A stretch of 64,000 bases of DNA from Fangia hongkongensis FSC776 = DSM 21703 (GCF_000379445.1 NZ_KB902270.1:62001-126000); one strand, 5' to 3'. Positions 1 to 9,795 are shown, counted from the first letter of the stretch. Translations and numbers: made by a program. The notes: generated from the sequence alone by a model not told the origin.

Positions 1-615
1 AGACTTGACACTAACAGTTGCAAAGTTTGCAACAATATTGGCATTCCCTTTATTACCATCACCTATTGAGTCAGTAATAGTGTAGATAAAGCTATTTGCA
101 TCTATTACAGTAATGGTAAAAGTTCCACCAAGCGCAGGGTTTGATGCGTTAACAACCTGAACCTGCATACCGCTGGCTAATCCATGAGATGACAATGTAA
201 CTGTCACTGTTAGACCTGTTACATTTAAAACACCTACCTGATTGTAAGCTGTAATATTAACCGATGATGTTGAGGTATATTGATTTCCTTCACTAGATTG
301 AAATTCAGTTGAGGCAGGGATGTTTGTTCCAACATCTCCAGATATTATAATATTACCAGTAGCATTTGTTGCGGAATTTCTTGTTATTCTAAAAACAGAG
401 CCCCAAGCATCCAAAAAATCATCCTCAGAGTTAAGCAAAAGTAATCTTTGCTCTAAAAGATCAAGTTGACCATAAAACTCATTATATCTTCCAGCTAAAC
501 TCTTTATTATCGCGCTCAAAAATGAATTTTTTATGGTTGGATTAGACCCTGATAACTCTTCAGAAACATCTGTTTGCATTCTTGTTATTATTTCAGAAAG
601 ATTTGGCCTAGACAT
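1..615 (-). CDS. Baseplate J / Mu gp47-like protein (3' end outside window)
   Basis: N-terminal 205 residues of a baseplate wedge protein of the Mu gp47/P2 gpJ type; the reading frame runs off the left edge. It opens MSRPNLSEIITRMQTDV and then has the family's 'GRYNEFYGQLDLLEQRLL...FLDAWGSVFRI' pattern, followed by a beta-rich segment. The start overlaps the gp46-like gene by 8 bases, typical of this operon. A module near residues 150-190 (SSHGLASGMQVQV...GGTFTITVIDANSFIYTI) resembles inserts in the tail protein at 8692-9795. Confidence 0.85.
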   Translation of the reverse strand, partial: MSRPNLSEIITRMQTDVSEELSGSNPTIKNSFLSAIIKSLAGRYNEFYGQLDLLEQRLLLLNSEDDFLDAWGSVFRITRNSATNATGNIIISGDVGTNIPASTEFQSSEGNQYTSTSSVNITAYNQVGVLNVTGLTVTVTLSSHGLASGMQVQVVNASNPALGGTFTITVIDANSFIYTITDSIGDGNKGNANIVANFATVSVKS

Positions 616-1060
616 CAGGAGTGTTATTTAATATTTCATATACTCTTTCAGTTATTATATTGCTTTTAGAGAATTTTATAACAACCCCAACAATTGAGGA
701 ATCTCTTGAGCTAACACTAACTGAAATACTATCAGCATAACCATCATCAATAAGCCATTGATAACAATCATCTACATATTTTCTGATTTGACTAATAGTT
801 GATTGCTCTATCGATGAATTTAATGCTATCCACACTTTTGAGCCAATTTCAAAATCATCATCACTAAATAAATTTCCCCACCATCCCTCTTGATATTGTT
901 TTGTTGGGACTTCACTATCGCTTGCTCTTTTATTAGCAAACAATGAAACAATAAGAGAAGTATCAAGTCCACTTACCTTACTTAAGTCGCCATCGCTTCC
1001 AATTGATATATCATAATAACCATTTTCATAATTTAATTTAACGTCAATTGCTTCTGACAT
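608..1060 (-). CDS. Mu gp46-like baseplate protein
   Basis: A 150-residue protein matching the Mu gp46 family in pattern and position, directly between gp45-like and gp47-like genes. Family hallmarks visible are the 'DGDLSKVSGLDTSLIVSLF' start and a 'WWGNLF' motif near residue 60. It is expected to be a baseplate component joining spike and wedge. The short overlap with the next gene supports translational coupling. Confidence 0.85.
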   Translation of the reverse strand: MSEAIDVKLNYENGYYDISIGSDGDLSKVSGLDTSLIVSLFANKRASDSEVPTKQYQEGWWGNLFSDDDFEIGSKVWIALNSSIEQSTISQIRKYVDDCYQWLIDDGYADSISVSVSSRDSSIVGVVIKFSKSNIITERVYEILNNTPDV

Positions 1061-1067
1061 ACTTCAC

Positions 1068-1790
1068 CTATACATTTTGTGGACCAGACGTATCACCGCC
1101 TTCAGAATCAGTGTGTTTATGTGTTGTTAAATTAACCCCTCCAGCAGTAATATCACCAGCATTAGTAATATTTTGACTAGACATATTTATCCCTGCCGTC
1201 ATCACTGCAGCCCCACCTCCTGAACCTGTAAATGATGGAGCTGAAATTGGAACACTACTTACTAAAGAAGAACTGCTAAGAATTAGCGTTGCCCCATTAG
1301 AATTAAGTTCTATATCTCCATCCGACTGAATTGTTATTTTCCCAGTAGAATTAACATTAACTGTTGATTGTGTGGTAACAGATATTGATGAGTTTACATT
1401 GATTGTTGCTGTTCCAGAGTCTACATTTAACAACATATTCCCTGTTGGCGTTTTTAGTTCTATATTTGCGTCATTTGTGAATTTAAGATAACTTCTTTTT
1501 ATTTGATGCCCGAGCATAATTTCTCCAGCTTGCAATCCAGAAAATCTTGTGAATGCGTCATATGGAAAAGTTACTTGATTATCCTCTTGGCTTAAAATGC
1601 TAAATGTAACTCCTTGTGAATTTTTAGGAGCAACAGCGTAATAACCGTATGGGTAGTAAATTTGTGATACTGTTAAATTATTAAACGACTGTATCGATGC
1701 TGAATAAAATACGTCATTGTCTTTTTGATCTCCAATCAAAATGCTATTTTTTACAATTTGCCTTAACTTATTGATCAGAACCGAAAGCAT
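1068..1790 (-). CDS. Mu gp45-like baseplate assembly / tail spike protein (gpV-like)
   Basis: About 240 residues: an OB-fold-like N-terminal half (YYPYGYYAVAPKN...) and a C-terminal region of repeating Val/Ser/Thr/Asn strands (STVNVNSTGKITIQSDGDIEL), typical of the trimeric beta-helix spike that punctures the host envelope. I chose the ATG at 1790 because it has a good GAGG ribosome site six bases upstream; an ATG 33 bases earlier would add MHKKKNHKRLE. It overlaps the gp44-like gene by 23 bases. The C-terminus reads THKHTDSEGGDTSGPQ, a usual spike-tip His-rich ending. Confidence 0.82.
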   Translation of the reverse strand: MLSVLINKLRQIVKNSILIGDQKDNDVFYSASIQSFNNLTVSQIYYPYGYYAVAPKNSQGVTFSILSQEDNQVTFPYDAFTRFSGLQAGEIMLGHQIKRSYLKFTNDANIELKTPTGNMLLNVDSGTATINVNSSISVTTQSTVNVNSTGKITIQSDGDIELNSNGATLILSSSSLVSSVPISAPSFTGSGGGAAVMTAGINMSSQNITNAGDITAGGVNLTTHKHTDSEGGDTSGPQNV

Positions 1791-2901
1791 TTCCAACCTC
1801 TTGTGATTTTTTTTCTTGTGCATTACGCTGTGCTAACAACTGGAAAGCATCAGGATATACTAGTTTAAGATTAGTTATTACGCCGTCATTTAAAGATAGA
1901 ATAAACTCAACTTCGCTTATGAGCAAAACAGCATCAATACCTGCGTAACTATCTTGAACATGAACTTTTATATTTGGTGACCAAATATCACTTCCATTAT
2001 ATGTGTAACCCTGAACTGTGCACGTATAACAAAAATACTCTGTCCTATTGTAATTTTGTTGCCATATTGCTCTTTTTTCAGCGCCAACTCTATTAATAGA
2101 CGAATCAGAAACAAAATTTAAAACTCTAGATTCTCTAACGCTACTATCTATAGATGATCCAATAACGCCAACAATTTGCTCTTTAAAACCAAGTTCATTT
2201 TTTATCTGACTAAATACGCTTTGTTTTTGTTGCTGAGCATGGCATATGTATTGATAAAATATTTTTGAATAATCGTATGTGGCATTGCTTTTTAAGATGT
2301 TGTTGTTATCTCCGTTTAAAACGAGAAGAAGTTTGTTGTCAATAGTTTGAAAATTAGCGGCACTAGCAATGTTTAATTTTCCTTCTCCCGTTGTATTTAA
2401 AAAGATATATTTGCTTTTTGCATACCTTTCAAGAAAATTGTAAACACTTTCTCCAATTTGTGGTGTTATATATTCATTTTGTTCGAAAAATGGCGCAAGA
2501 TCTCCTTCTAAAACCACATCAATAGGAGCTTTGATTTTATTGATAATTTTTTTGCACAAATCATCAAAATAAATGACCCCGTTAAATTGGGATATGATTG
2601 ATTGGTCTATTGTAGTATCAACAAGGTCACATGTTTTATCTCTGCCTGATATGTTTATCATCGCAGTTGAAGAATCTTGATTTATTGATATTTTTTCAAC
2701 ATATCCAGTTAAAAATGCAGAATCATTAACTTCAACTCGACATTTATCGCCAAGTTTTATAGGATAATTTTCATGTACTTTTGTTATGGGCACACTTGCA
2801 CTATAGGTTCCACATAAATCCAAAAAAGTTTTTTTCACATTTATATTGGTAAATCCAACATAACCTTGTCCATTTATGTAAAGTTTAATATTATCACTCA
2901 T
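1768..2901 (-). CDS. Mu gp44-like baseplate hub protein (gpD-like)
   Basis: A 377-residue homologue of Mu gp44 (gpP), the baseplate hub. The start 'DNIKLYINGQGYVGFTNI' and the central 'YARSKYIFLNTTGEGKL' are family-like, and the gene stands at the expected place between gp43- and gp45-like genes. Its start overlaps the upstream gene by 4 bases (ATGA). Confidence 0.85.
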   Translation of the reverse strand: MSDNIKLYINGQGYVGFTNINVKKTFLDLCGTYSASVPITKVHENYPIKLGDKCRVEVNDSAFLTGYVEKISINQDSSTAMINISGRDKTCDLVDTTIDQSIISQFNGVIYFDDLCKKIINKIKAPIDVVLEGDLAPFFEQNEYITPQIGESVYNFLERYAKSKYIFLNTTGEGKLNIASAANFQTIDNKLLLVLNGDNNNILKSNATYDYSKIFYQYICHAQQQKQSVFSQIKNELGFKEQIVGVIGSSIDSSVRESRVLNFVSDSSINRVGAEKRAIWQQNYNRTEYFCYTCTVQGYTYNGSDIWSPNIKVHVQDSYAGIDAVLLISEVEFILSLNDGVITNLKLVYPDAFQLLAQRNAQEKKSQEVGNAFGSDQ

Positions 2902-4121
2902 GATACTAAAATCTTAATATTGCCAGTTATATCACTAGGATTTCCTACCTTGTTAAGCTCTGAAATTGTGTCATATAAATCTAAACTTCCGTAATATTGA
3001 TAAACAAGAGGAAGCAATGAGTTTCTGCTGACTCTAATTGTTTCTATTCTCTTTGCATTAGTCAGCTGTGCTTCAAGATATGCGCTAACTTGATCTCTCA
3101 TGAATGTTATACTGTCAACCGTATCTTGATCGAAAAGTTGATTTCTATTACCGCTTTGGTCAAGTGAAAAATTATTGATGACTAGGTTATTATACTGCTC
3201 GTTGAGAGAGTCAGATTGCTTCCTAATATCATCTTCATTCGTATAATTAGTATTGGTTGTATTTAGAAATTCATTAACTAGTGATAGTGAGTTAATGTAT
3301 GTATCAATTGATTTTCTGTTGCTTTCTGCTGCGACTCTTGAAGGGGTGTTAACTGCAGTTTCTCCAGAAGTGGAATAATTAAAAAAGTTTTTATTAAGGG
3401 TGCTTTTACCTACAGTAACAGCAGATAAATTAAGCACGTTGCTATAATTACTTAAAATAGAATTTGCTAGTTTCGATGGATTAAGTATATTTTCAACAAT
3501 TTCATTTTCTAAGTTTTCTAGAGCATTAAAAAATGGCGCTAGTGCACTTGCAGTAACAGAAATGAGTGATAGAGCTTCTCTTAAACTATTTGTATATTGA
3601 TTAATGTAGTTTGTGTATTTATTAATTGAATTCTGAAATTTTATAGTACTATTCCATTTTCTGGAAAATGATTTATTTATCTTTTCTGTTGTATCATTAA
3701 ACACTTGCTGAGTATTTGATTTTCCAGATGATACTGATTTAGGATAATCAGGCTCAGTGTTTGGAATGATGGTAACAGAAAATTTAGCTACTCCAGAAGA
3801 AGACATTTCTTCGTTAACAGTAAAATCTTTAGCTGTCGCCTTCATTGTTCCATCAATCGGATGAACAAATGTTGCTAAACCTTCCTTTTTAAATGCTTTG
3901 ATTAAATTTAGTCTTCTTTCAAAATAGGTTTGCTCATCACCTGTTGTCCAAACTTCAAGGCTGTATATTGGCATCAAATTGCCAAGCTCTGTTACTGTCC
4001 TCGTATTCCTCTGAGGATATTCATGAACGGCAAGCTTTTTACCATCTTGCCTACTTGACTCAACAAATAAAAAATCTACACCATTATACTTCCCCTGAAG
4101 CAACCCGTCTAAAATACTCAA
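2898..4121 (-). CDS. DNA circularization / Mu gp43-like tail protein
   Basis: A 407-residue protein with the N-terminal DNA-circularisation (DNA_circ_N) pattern: GKYNGVDFLFVESS...HEYPQRNTRTVTELG...YFERRLNLIKAFKKEGLATFVHP. The C-terminal half is helical, and the tail end 'YQYYGSLDLYDTISELNKVGNPSDI' is LysM-like, as in Mu gp43 (gpN). It overlaps the tape measure gene by 4 bases. The likely role is baseplate/tail hub; the 'DNA circularization' label of the family is historical. Confidence 0.83.
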   Translation of the reverse strand: MSILDGLLQGKYNGVDFLFVESSRQDGKKLAVHEYPQRNTRTVTELGNLMPIYSLEVWTTGDEQTYFERRLNLIKAFKKEGLATFVHPIDGTMKATAKDFTVNEEMSSSGVAKFSVTIIPNTEPDYPKSVSSGKSNTQQVFNDTTEKINKSFSRKWNSTIKFQNSINKYTNYINQYTNSLREALSLISVTASALAPFFNALENLENEIVENILNPSKLANSILSNYSNVLNLSAVTVGKSTLNKNFFNYSTSGETAVNTPSRVAAESNRKSIDTYINSLSLVNEFLNTTNTNYTNEDDIRKQSDSLNEQYNNLVINNFSLDQSGNRNQLFDQDTVDSITFMRDQVSAYLEAQLTNAKRIETIRVSRNSLLPLVYQYYGSLDLYDTISELNKVGNPSDITGNIKILVS

Positions 4122-6064
4122 TACGCATACCCCATAGTTGAAAGACCTTTTGAGAGATCAACAGTACCACCATTATCGGAATTAATGGTTTTTGTTTTTC
4201 CATCAGGAGTATGGACATTAACAACATTGTGATTATGGTTAATGTTCATATTTGAGTTAGAAATTTGACCGCTTTTCAATTGCTTTGGAATAATATTTGC
4301 TGTCAAAGATGAACTAAAATCTTTAAGATTTAATGACGATCCGCTCTTAAACAATTCTTTTCGTTTTTTTGCAGTTTTATCCATAGCAGAAACATATTTA
4401 TTTAGCTCCTTAGAGTATTTGTCAACAAAACCCATGCCTGGCACATAAGACAAGTAATGCAAGAGTTTGGCAACTGTTCCAAGCACTTTACCTACTATAA
4501 ATGTAATGACATCTTTTAATGGTTTTACTATGTATGTATGAATAAAGTTATGGATTGAATTGCAAACCTCAAAAAATACTTTCTTAACTGTTTTCCAATG
4601 CGAAATAACAGCAATCACTACTGCAATTAACGCTACAATAAGTAAAATCACTACCCCAATTGGGTTTGCATACAGTGCAGTATTAAATGCCCAGATAACA
4701 GCTGTCCATGCCAAAGTTGCAATTCTTGCAGCCATTACAATTGCTTTCCATGCTATCATTGCTGTTCTTGCTGCAATAAATGCAGTTTTCATGGCAATTA
4801 CTTTTACAATATCTGCTACCAAACTATACCTTAATGAATTAAAAACAAAAGATAATCCTCTTGTAACACTTTTAGCTACTAACACTGATGCTGTCCATGC
4901 TTTGGTAACCGCAGTTGAAATTGCTGCTCTTTTTGCCCATAAAGCCTGTATATCAGCAGTATTAATGGTTACTATCTTAAAAGCTATCATTGCTGCCTTT
5001 GCAATAGACATAGCGACAGTCCATGCTATTGTTGCTGCCCTAGAAGCACTAGTTATTACTTTATTCGCAATTAACTTAATGTTTAAAGCATTCATAGCAA
5101 CTGATGCTCCAACAGCTATAGCACCGAATACCACTTGCGCTGCAACCAATGCAACAACTGCAGCAGTAACTCCAATCAAGATTTTCACGAATGTCTTATG
5201 CTTTGTCACTAAGTTATCTATGACTAATGATAACTTTTTCATCCCGCTTGCTAAAATACTAAAAACAGGTGTTGCTGCTTGTAATACTTTAGTGAGAGAT
5301 TCACTAAGAGAGTTTAATGCAACTTTTATTTTACCAGTTGGTGTAGATGCTTGATCTTTTGCTGCACTACCAATTGTATCACGTACTTTTTTTGTTATTT
5401 GATTAATTCTTTCTGCTTGCGTTGATCCAGTTATTGTTAGTTTTCCAACTGAACTTGTCTTTCCAGTATTAAAAATAGCCTTCATAACATCACTAGTTGC
5501 TTGCTTTAAGCTTTCATGATTAGCTGCTGCAATATTTTGAATTGCTGGAATAAGTTTCTGTATTGTAGCAGTTGTCGCACCTTTAGATGCAAGCATCGCT
5601 TGAGATGACATAGTAGTTGTGGCTGAAAATGCTGTTGATTTTGATAGTTTTTCTGCTTGAGATTTCATTGCTGATGCATTAACACCATTGATTTTCATAG
5701 AAGACATAGCTTGTTGCTGTGACATCATATCTTTAAATGGTTTTGCAAATATCATCATTAAAGGCATTATTACATTCATTGAGTTAATGAACCCTTTGAA
5801 AGCATAATTCGATGCCCATCTGCTAAAATTATTAATGCTATTTCTTGCTGGGTTGAAATTTATTCTAGGTGCATTAATAGGCTTTCCAATTTTTGACTTT
5901 GTATTTTCAAAACTTTTAATTAATGAAGCGTTTGATTTAGATATATTTGCAGATACACCACTGACTGATCTTTTGATAGACTCTGCTTGTTTTTTTATTC
6001 TATTTGCAACGTTGCTAAATCTGTCTATTGCAATAATGTTGTATGAAATGTTGAATTTAGACAC
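4118..6064 (-). CDS. Phage tail tape measure protein
   Basis: A 648-residue tape measure. A TP901-like core (QQQAMSSMKINGVNASAMKSQ...SMLASKGATTATIQKLIPAI) is followed by a long Ala/Ile-rich hydrophobic segment (about residues 290-480) that would be helical and membrane-seeking during DNA injection. It sets tail length. The start is a GTG at 6062-6064; an ATG two bases away is out of frame. The chaperone frameshift product stops 3 bases upstream. At 648 residues the protein is short for a tape measure, implying a short tail. Confidence 0.85.
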   Translation of the reverse strand: MSKFNISYNIIAIDRFSNVANRIKKQAESIKRSVSGVSANISKSNASLIKSFENTKSKIGKPINAPRINFNPARNSINNFSRWASNYAFKGFINSMNVIMPLMMIFAKPFKDMMSQQQAMSSMKINGVNASAMKSQAEKLSKSTAFSATTTMSSQAMLASKGATTATIQKLIPAIQNIAAANHESLKQATSDVMKAIFNTGKTSSVGKLTITGSTQAERINQITKKVRDTIGSAAKDQASTPTGKIKVALNSLSESLTKVLQAATPVFSILASGMKKLSLVIDNLVTKHKTFVKILIGVTAAVVALVAAQVVFGAIAVGASVAMNALNIKLIANKVITSASRAATIAWTVAMSIAKAAMIAFKIVTINTADIQALWAKRAAISTAVTKAWTASVLVAKSVTRGLSFVFNSLRYSLVADIVKVIAMKTAFIAARTAMIAWKAIVMAARIATLAWTAVIWAFNTALYANPIGVVILLIVALIAVVIAVISHWKTVKKVFFEVCNSIHNFIHTYIVKPLKDVITFIVGKVLGTVAKLLHYLSYVPGMGFVDKYSKELNKYVSAMDKTAKKRKELFKSGSSLNLKDFSSSLTANIIPKQLKSGQISNSNMNINHNHNVVNVHTPDGKTKTINSDNGGTVDLSKGLSTMGYAY

Positions 6065-6066
6065 AT

Positions 6067-6713
6067 TTAACCTCTACTTGCTTTTTTTATTTCTTGCTCT
6101 TCTTGTTTTGATTTTTTAATAGCAAAACGATAATACTTAAGCATTGATGATAAAGTCATACTCTTAATGTCTGTATGAGTTATACCTCCCTCATAGTATT
6201 TAATTATTTCACAAACCATGTCATCAAAATGTTCTAGCCCAATAGTCGCTTTGGGAAAATATATTTTGCACTATATTCAATTGCCATATTTTCCAAATCA
6301 TCAAATAATATTGACTTAACCCAACCATCCTTAATGTTAATATTGTGTTCTTTGTTAAGATAGCAGATACCAGATTTGCACATTAATGATTTAAACTCAT
6401 TGATGTATTTTTCATAATCATCGCCAAGATTATCTATAATCATAGATACAATATTTTTCTCTTGCTCATACTTACTATCATCATCTAAAATAACTTCACT
6501 TGTTTTCTTATCTGATAACTTATTTATCATTGGCATCACTTCAGAATAGAATGCTTTCGTTAAATGTGATCTTAGCTTCATCATATTTGTATAATTAATA
6601 GTCTTTGGCTCATGCAAGTATAAAGTATCCGCGAACGCTTGAGTTCCATTTAATGAATATTCAATTTTGTTTTTAAGTTTAAACTCAAAACTATTTGTTT
6701 CTATTATGCTCAT
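6067..6713 (-). CDS. Tail assembly chaperone, -1 frameshift product (gpGT-like)
   Basis: The chaperone frame that stops at 6234 can be extended by a -1 ribosomal slip at the double slippery site TTTTCCCAAAG (about 6249-6259). In the zero frame both T TTC CCA and C CCA AAG fit the X XXY YYZ rule. After slipping, the frame reads FPKATIGLEHFDDMVCEII... to a TAA at 6067-6069, adding about 62 residues and ending in a Lys/Glu-rich helix. Such a G/GT pair immediately before the tape measure gene is a conserved feature of long-tailed phages. Slip frequency cannot be judged here. Confidence 0.8.
6234..6713 (-). CDS. Tail assembly chaperone, unshifted product (gpG-like)
   Basis: A 159-residue protein between tail tube and tape measure genes, the fixed place of the gpG/Mu gp41 chaperone. 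It is mostly helical and acidic (KYEQEKNIVSMIIDNLGDDYEKY). It is the zero-frame product of the frameshift pair; its last residues FPKRLLG lie just after the slippery heptamers. It should coat the tape measure during tail assembly and be absent from the virion. Confidence 0.75.
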   Translation of the reverse strand: MSIIETNSFEFKLKNKIEYSLNGTQAFADTLYLHEPKTINYTNMMKLRSHLTKAFYSEVMPMINKLSDKKTSEVILDDDSKYEQEKNIVSMIIDNLGDDYEKYINEFKSLMCKSGICYLNKEHNINIKDGWVKSILFDDLENMAIEYSAKYIFPKRLLG

Positions 6714-6718
6714 AAGTG

Positions 6719-7108
6719 TTAACCTGCTATTTGATTTCCAGACATTTCTATTTCAGTTTCTTGGTCTGACCCAAAACCAAATTCTGGATCATTTGTAACT
6801 ATTGATCTTTGCATTGTTCCAGAAATTCCTTCAGAGCTGACAAACTGAACAAGGTTATTATTTAAATTATCAATAATAGTTCTTACCTGACTGACATTTG
6901 CTTCTGTGTTGTATATTTTAAATTTAATAGTGCCGAAAGCTGATTCAACATCCTGCATTATCACTGTTTCTACTTGCTTTCCGCCTTGTGATTGAGTTTT
7001 TACTTTTCTCTCCCCTGTTCCATATTTAACACTAAGAGAATTAGGCACAATTGATACAACTTCACCATTAATGATGAGACTTGGCGCTACTACTGCTACT
7101 TGACTCAT
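6719..7108 (-). CDS. Mu-like tail tube protein
   Basis: A 129-residue protein with the Mu gp40/gpM pattern: LIINGEVVSIVPNSLSVKYG near the start and a GTIKFKIYNT segment in the middle. Its place directly after the sheath gene and before the chaperone is the standard contractile-tail order. It should form the inner tube of the tail. Confidence 0.82.
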   Translation of the reverse strand: MSQVAVVAPSLIINGEVVSIVPNSLSVKYGTGERKVKTQSQGGKQVETVIMQDVESAFGTIKFKIYNTEANVSQVRTIIDNLNNNLVQFVSSEGISGTMQRSIVTNDPEFGFGSDQETEIEMSGNQIAG

Positions 7109-7118
7109 TTATACACCT

Positions 7119-8678
7119 CTATGTATTTGTATTAATATCAAACCCAATTTGCATGGTTCCATTCATAGCTCTTAGTTGGCTAACGATTGGCGTTATCATG
7201 CTTAAAGTTGCCGTTCCTGTTGATTCATTTACTTGAACATCTAAATTCTGCTTAAAAAACTTAAATGCTTGTGAACCAGCCTGAATCAATCCATATCCTC
7301 TTCCAGATAACGTGTCAAACAGCCCGTATTGAAATGATTTTATTGACTCTGCGTTTGCCATTCTTATTCCTGGCACAATATCTCCAGTTGTTAGGACAGT
7401 TTGAGCGTATTGCTCTTTATTATTGTTAAAGAAATACTCTCTTATAGCTGATGCAGTATCTACGTAGTTTAAATATTTAAAAGTTGTATCAGGTGATCCT
7501 GCTCCATTTGTAAGGTAAGTTGTTACAATATCCCCACAGACTATTCTATTAAGTGCTGAATTATTACCCATTAAAGAAACACCACCTTCATTCAAAGCAT
7601 CTTGCTCTGATGATGACCAACCATAATTTTTAACGATTACTGGAAGATTCGACAATGGTGTTTCGTGATACGGCGTTGCTGCTCTAAATGTTCCGCCAAA
7701 TGTATTTGTTACATTACCACCGACAAGATATGAAGCAATATCTGCGCCATCTGTCAATCTAAGGCTCCTGACTGCTGAAAAAATAGAACTAATGACAGGG
7801 TTATATTCTAATAAAGCGCCACCTTTTAGGTCGCTCTCATTTTTTTTCTTATCAGATATATAAACCATTGACTGAGAATTTATTGTGCTTATTGCCGAAA
7901 TAGCATTGGCTGTTGTATCATTTGACGCGCTTACAATTGCAACTCCGTCCCTTATAGCATTTGACAAATTAAAATTATTATTTAAGTAAGTGGCTATTGT
8001 GCTTAGTGTATAAACAGATGGGTACACGACAGTTTGGTATCTTGTTGAACCTAATGTGGTTGGTAAATCTGGAATTGTGACATCACCGACTCCACCTGTA
8101 AAACCAACTAATGCAGTGGTAATTCCAGCCACACCATTAATTAACCTTATTTTTATATCATTACCATCTGTGCCAGTATGTGTAGCAGTTAATGTTAAAA
8201 CATTGCTTGCAACGCTTGCAGTACAAAGAATAGAATCATCTGCATTGATTGCTGTTTGCAAATTTGTTAAAACTGCGGTATTTGATTGCCCATTGCTTAC
8301 TCCAACGGTAAATGTATGCAGCGTTTCTGACTGAATAGCAATTTTATAATTTGCTGCTTCTGTAGATGATCCGGTTAAAGTTATAGTAGCTGTTGCTGCT
8401 GCAGCGCCTCCTCCAGTTGGATCTGCTAAAGGTATAGCATCAACTCTTGATTTTGAATTTATTTTTCTAAACTCTCTAATCATAGTTGCCAACATCGATC
8501 TTTGACCGAACAATGTGTTCTCTTCTGAGTTTGTGCCAATATCTTCAACAAGATTTCCAGCCGTAGCACTACCACCGTTTAATTGTCCAATAAATAATAC
8601 TTTTTGAGGTGCATTCTCTACCGCCTGAGCAGCTGAAACTATGTTGAATGTGACATCTGGCTTTGATACTATCGACAT
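7119..8678 (-). CDS. Mu-like contractile tail sheath protein
   Basis: A 519-residue homologue of the Mu gp39 (L) sheath. It starts VSKPDVTFNIVSAAQAVENAPQ and has the family-like C-terminus 'GIRMANAESIKSF...IVSQLRAMNG'. A Thr/Ala-rich beta insert (about residues 95-195) resembles the Ig-like surface domain of other Mu-type sheaths. It polymerises around the tube and contracts on infection, so the phage is a myovirus. Confidence 0.88.
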   Translation of the reverse strand: MSIVSKPDVTFNIVSAAQAVENAPQKVLFIGQLNGGSATAGNLVEDIGTNSEENTLFGQRSMLATMIREFRKINSKSRVDAIPLADPTGGGAAAATATITLTGSSTEAANYKIAIQSETLHTFTVGVSNGQSNTAVLTNLQTAINADDSILCTASVASNVLTLTATHTGTDGNDIKIRLINGVAGITTALVGFTGGVGDVTIPDLPTTLGSTRYQTVVYPSVYTLSTIATYLNNNFNLSNAIRDGVAIVSASNDTTANAISAISTINSQSMVYISDKKKNESDLKGGALLEYNPVISSIFSAVRSLRLTDGADIASYLVGGNVTNTFGGTFRAATPYHETPLSNLPVIVKNYGWSSSEQDALNEGGVSLMGNNSALNRIVCGDIVTTYLTNGAGSPDTTFKYLNYVDTASAIREYFFNNNKEQYAQTVLTTGDIVPGIRMANAESIKSFQYGLFDTLSGRGYGLIQAGSQAFKFFKQNLDVQVNESTGTATLSMITPIVSQLRAMNGTMQIGFDINTNT

Positions 8679-8691
8679 TTAATTTTTCTCC

Positions 8692-9795
8692 TTAGAAATC
8701 TGGATTAACGTCTAAATTGATATCATTGTTCATTTCTATATCGCCTATTTTAATTGACATATCAATGTTACGAAATGGCCCCAACTGTGTAACTATATGC
8801 GTGTCACTGAATGTTACGTCAAATTGAGCAAAAAACTTATAGCCATGCACAATATGGGATCTATCATATTTAATATTTAGGTCACTTATAAAATCTAATA
8901 AAAATGTATTTGACGAATCATATTGTTTTATTGGCTTTAAGCGAAGTAATGACTTAAATAAAGCCAACTTAACATCTTCCAACTGATCTCTTATTACCGC
9001 TCCAGATATGTCATTTGACGATGGAGCAAAAATAACAATATCAAAATCTTCAATCGTTCTTAATCTATACTCTGTTGATTGAGTATGCGTTGTTACAGCA
9101 TCACTTAGGACATTTCTATTTTTACTTGAAGTTGTATTGCCATGTATAACAAAGAGCCAAAACTTACTATATTCATATAAACCATTTGTAAGTTTTGTAT
9201 ATGATTCTTCTGCTCTATCAATATCGTATGCTCTTGATACTCGCAACCCTGCATGCATAAATGCATCTTCCGTTGTTGTCGTTAAAGATGATTCTATTGC
9301 GTATGTAAACGTAGTAGAGCTTGTAACCGTTACTACCTTAGTTCCATTAAGTTCATTTGATGAATAATTTAAAACATATCCATCTGGAGTATAAACCCCG
9401 TCTGATAGACTTGTCTTGAATGTAAATACGAATCTGTTTGGAACTTGTATTAGCTCAAACTCTCCATTTAATCCGGCTTCACTAAACCCTGTTAAATAAC
9501 ATATATTTTCTTTTTTTTGTGTTTTAAAATTAAAATTTTCAATCATTCCGTGATCAATGCTGGTTCTACATGTTGCAACCCCATTAACGACTGAAATAGA
9601 CGCTACATCAACTCTAATAATTGCATCTGTTATTACAACATACTCTCCGTTTTGTAAGCCATGGTCTTCCGATGTTGTAGAGGTAGCTATTCCTCCAGTT
9701 GCCACAATGCTTGTAATATTTTTTTTGTCTGAAAATTTGTCACTATAAAATGGTAGCTGTTGTGACAATACATTGACGATTGGAGCCGTTTTCAC
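8692..9795 (-). CDS. Probable tail terminator / Mu gp37-position protein with beta inserts
   Basis: A 367-residue protein at the place of the tail terminator (Mu gp37), between the gp10-like neck protein and the sheath. The C-terminal part (YRLRTIEDFDIVIFAPSS...QLEDVKLALFKSLLRLKP) fits a small terminator fold. The N-terminal half holds degenerate repeats of a beta module (DHGLQNGEYVVITDA; IDHGMIENF...NGEFELIQVPNRFVFTF) also seen in the gp47-like protein. The function is inferred from position, and the inserts make it longer than usual terminators. Confidence 0.55.
   Translation of the reverse strand: MKTAPIVNVLSQQLPFYSDKFSDKKNITSIVATGGIATSTTSEDHGLQNGEYVVITDAIIRVDVASISVVNGVATCRTSIDHGMIENFNFKTQKKENICYLTGFSEAGLNGEFELIQVPNRFVFTFKTSLSDGVYTPDGYVLNYSSNELNGTKVVTVTSSTTFTYAIESSLTTTTEDAFMHAGLRVSRAYDIDRAEESYTKLTNGLYEYSKFWLFVIHGNTTSSKNRNVLSDAVTTHTQSTEYRLRTIEDFDIVIFAPSSNDISGAVIRDQLEDVKLALFKSLLRLKPIKQYDSSNTFLLDFISDLNIKYDRSHIVHGYKFFAQFDVTFSDTHIVTQLGPFRNIDMSIKIGDIEMNNDINLDVNPDF

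Noticed and set aside
4560-5354. Long plus-strand open frame inside the tape measure gene
   Set aside because: It is antisense to the Ala/Ile-rich tape measure region, whose codon bias keeps the other strand open. Its protein is a low-complexity Ala/Ile/Thr string with no known motif.
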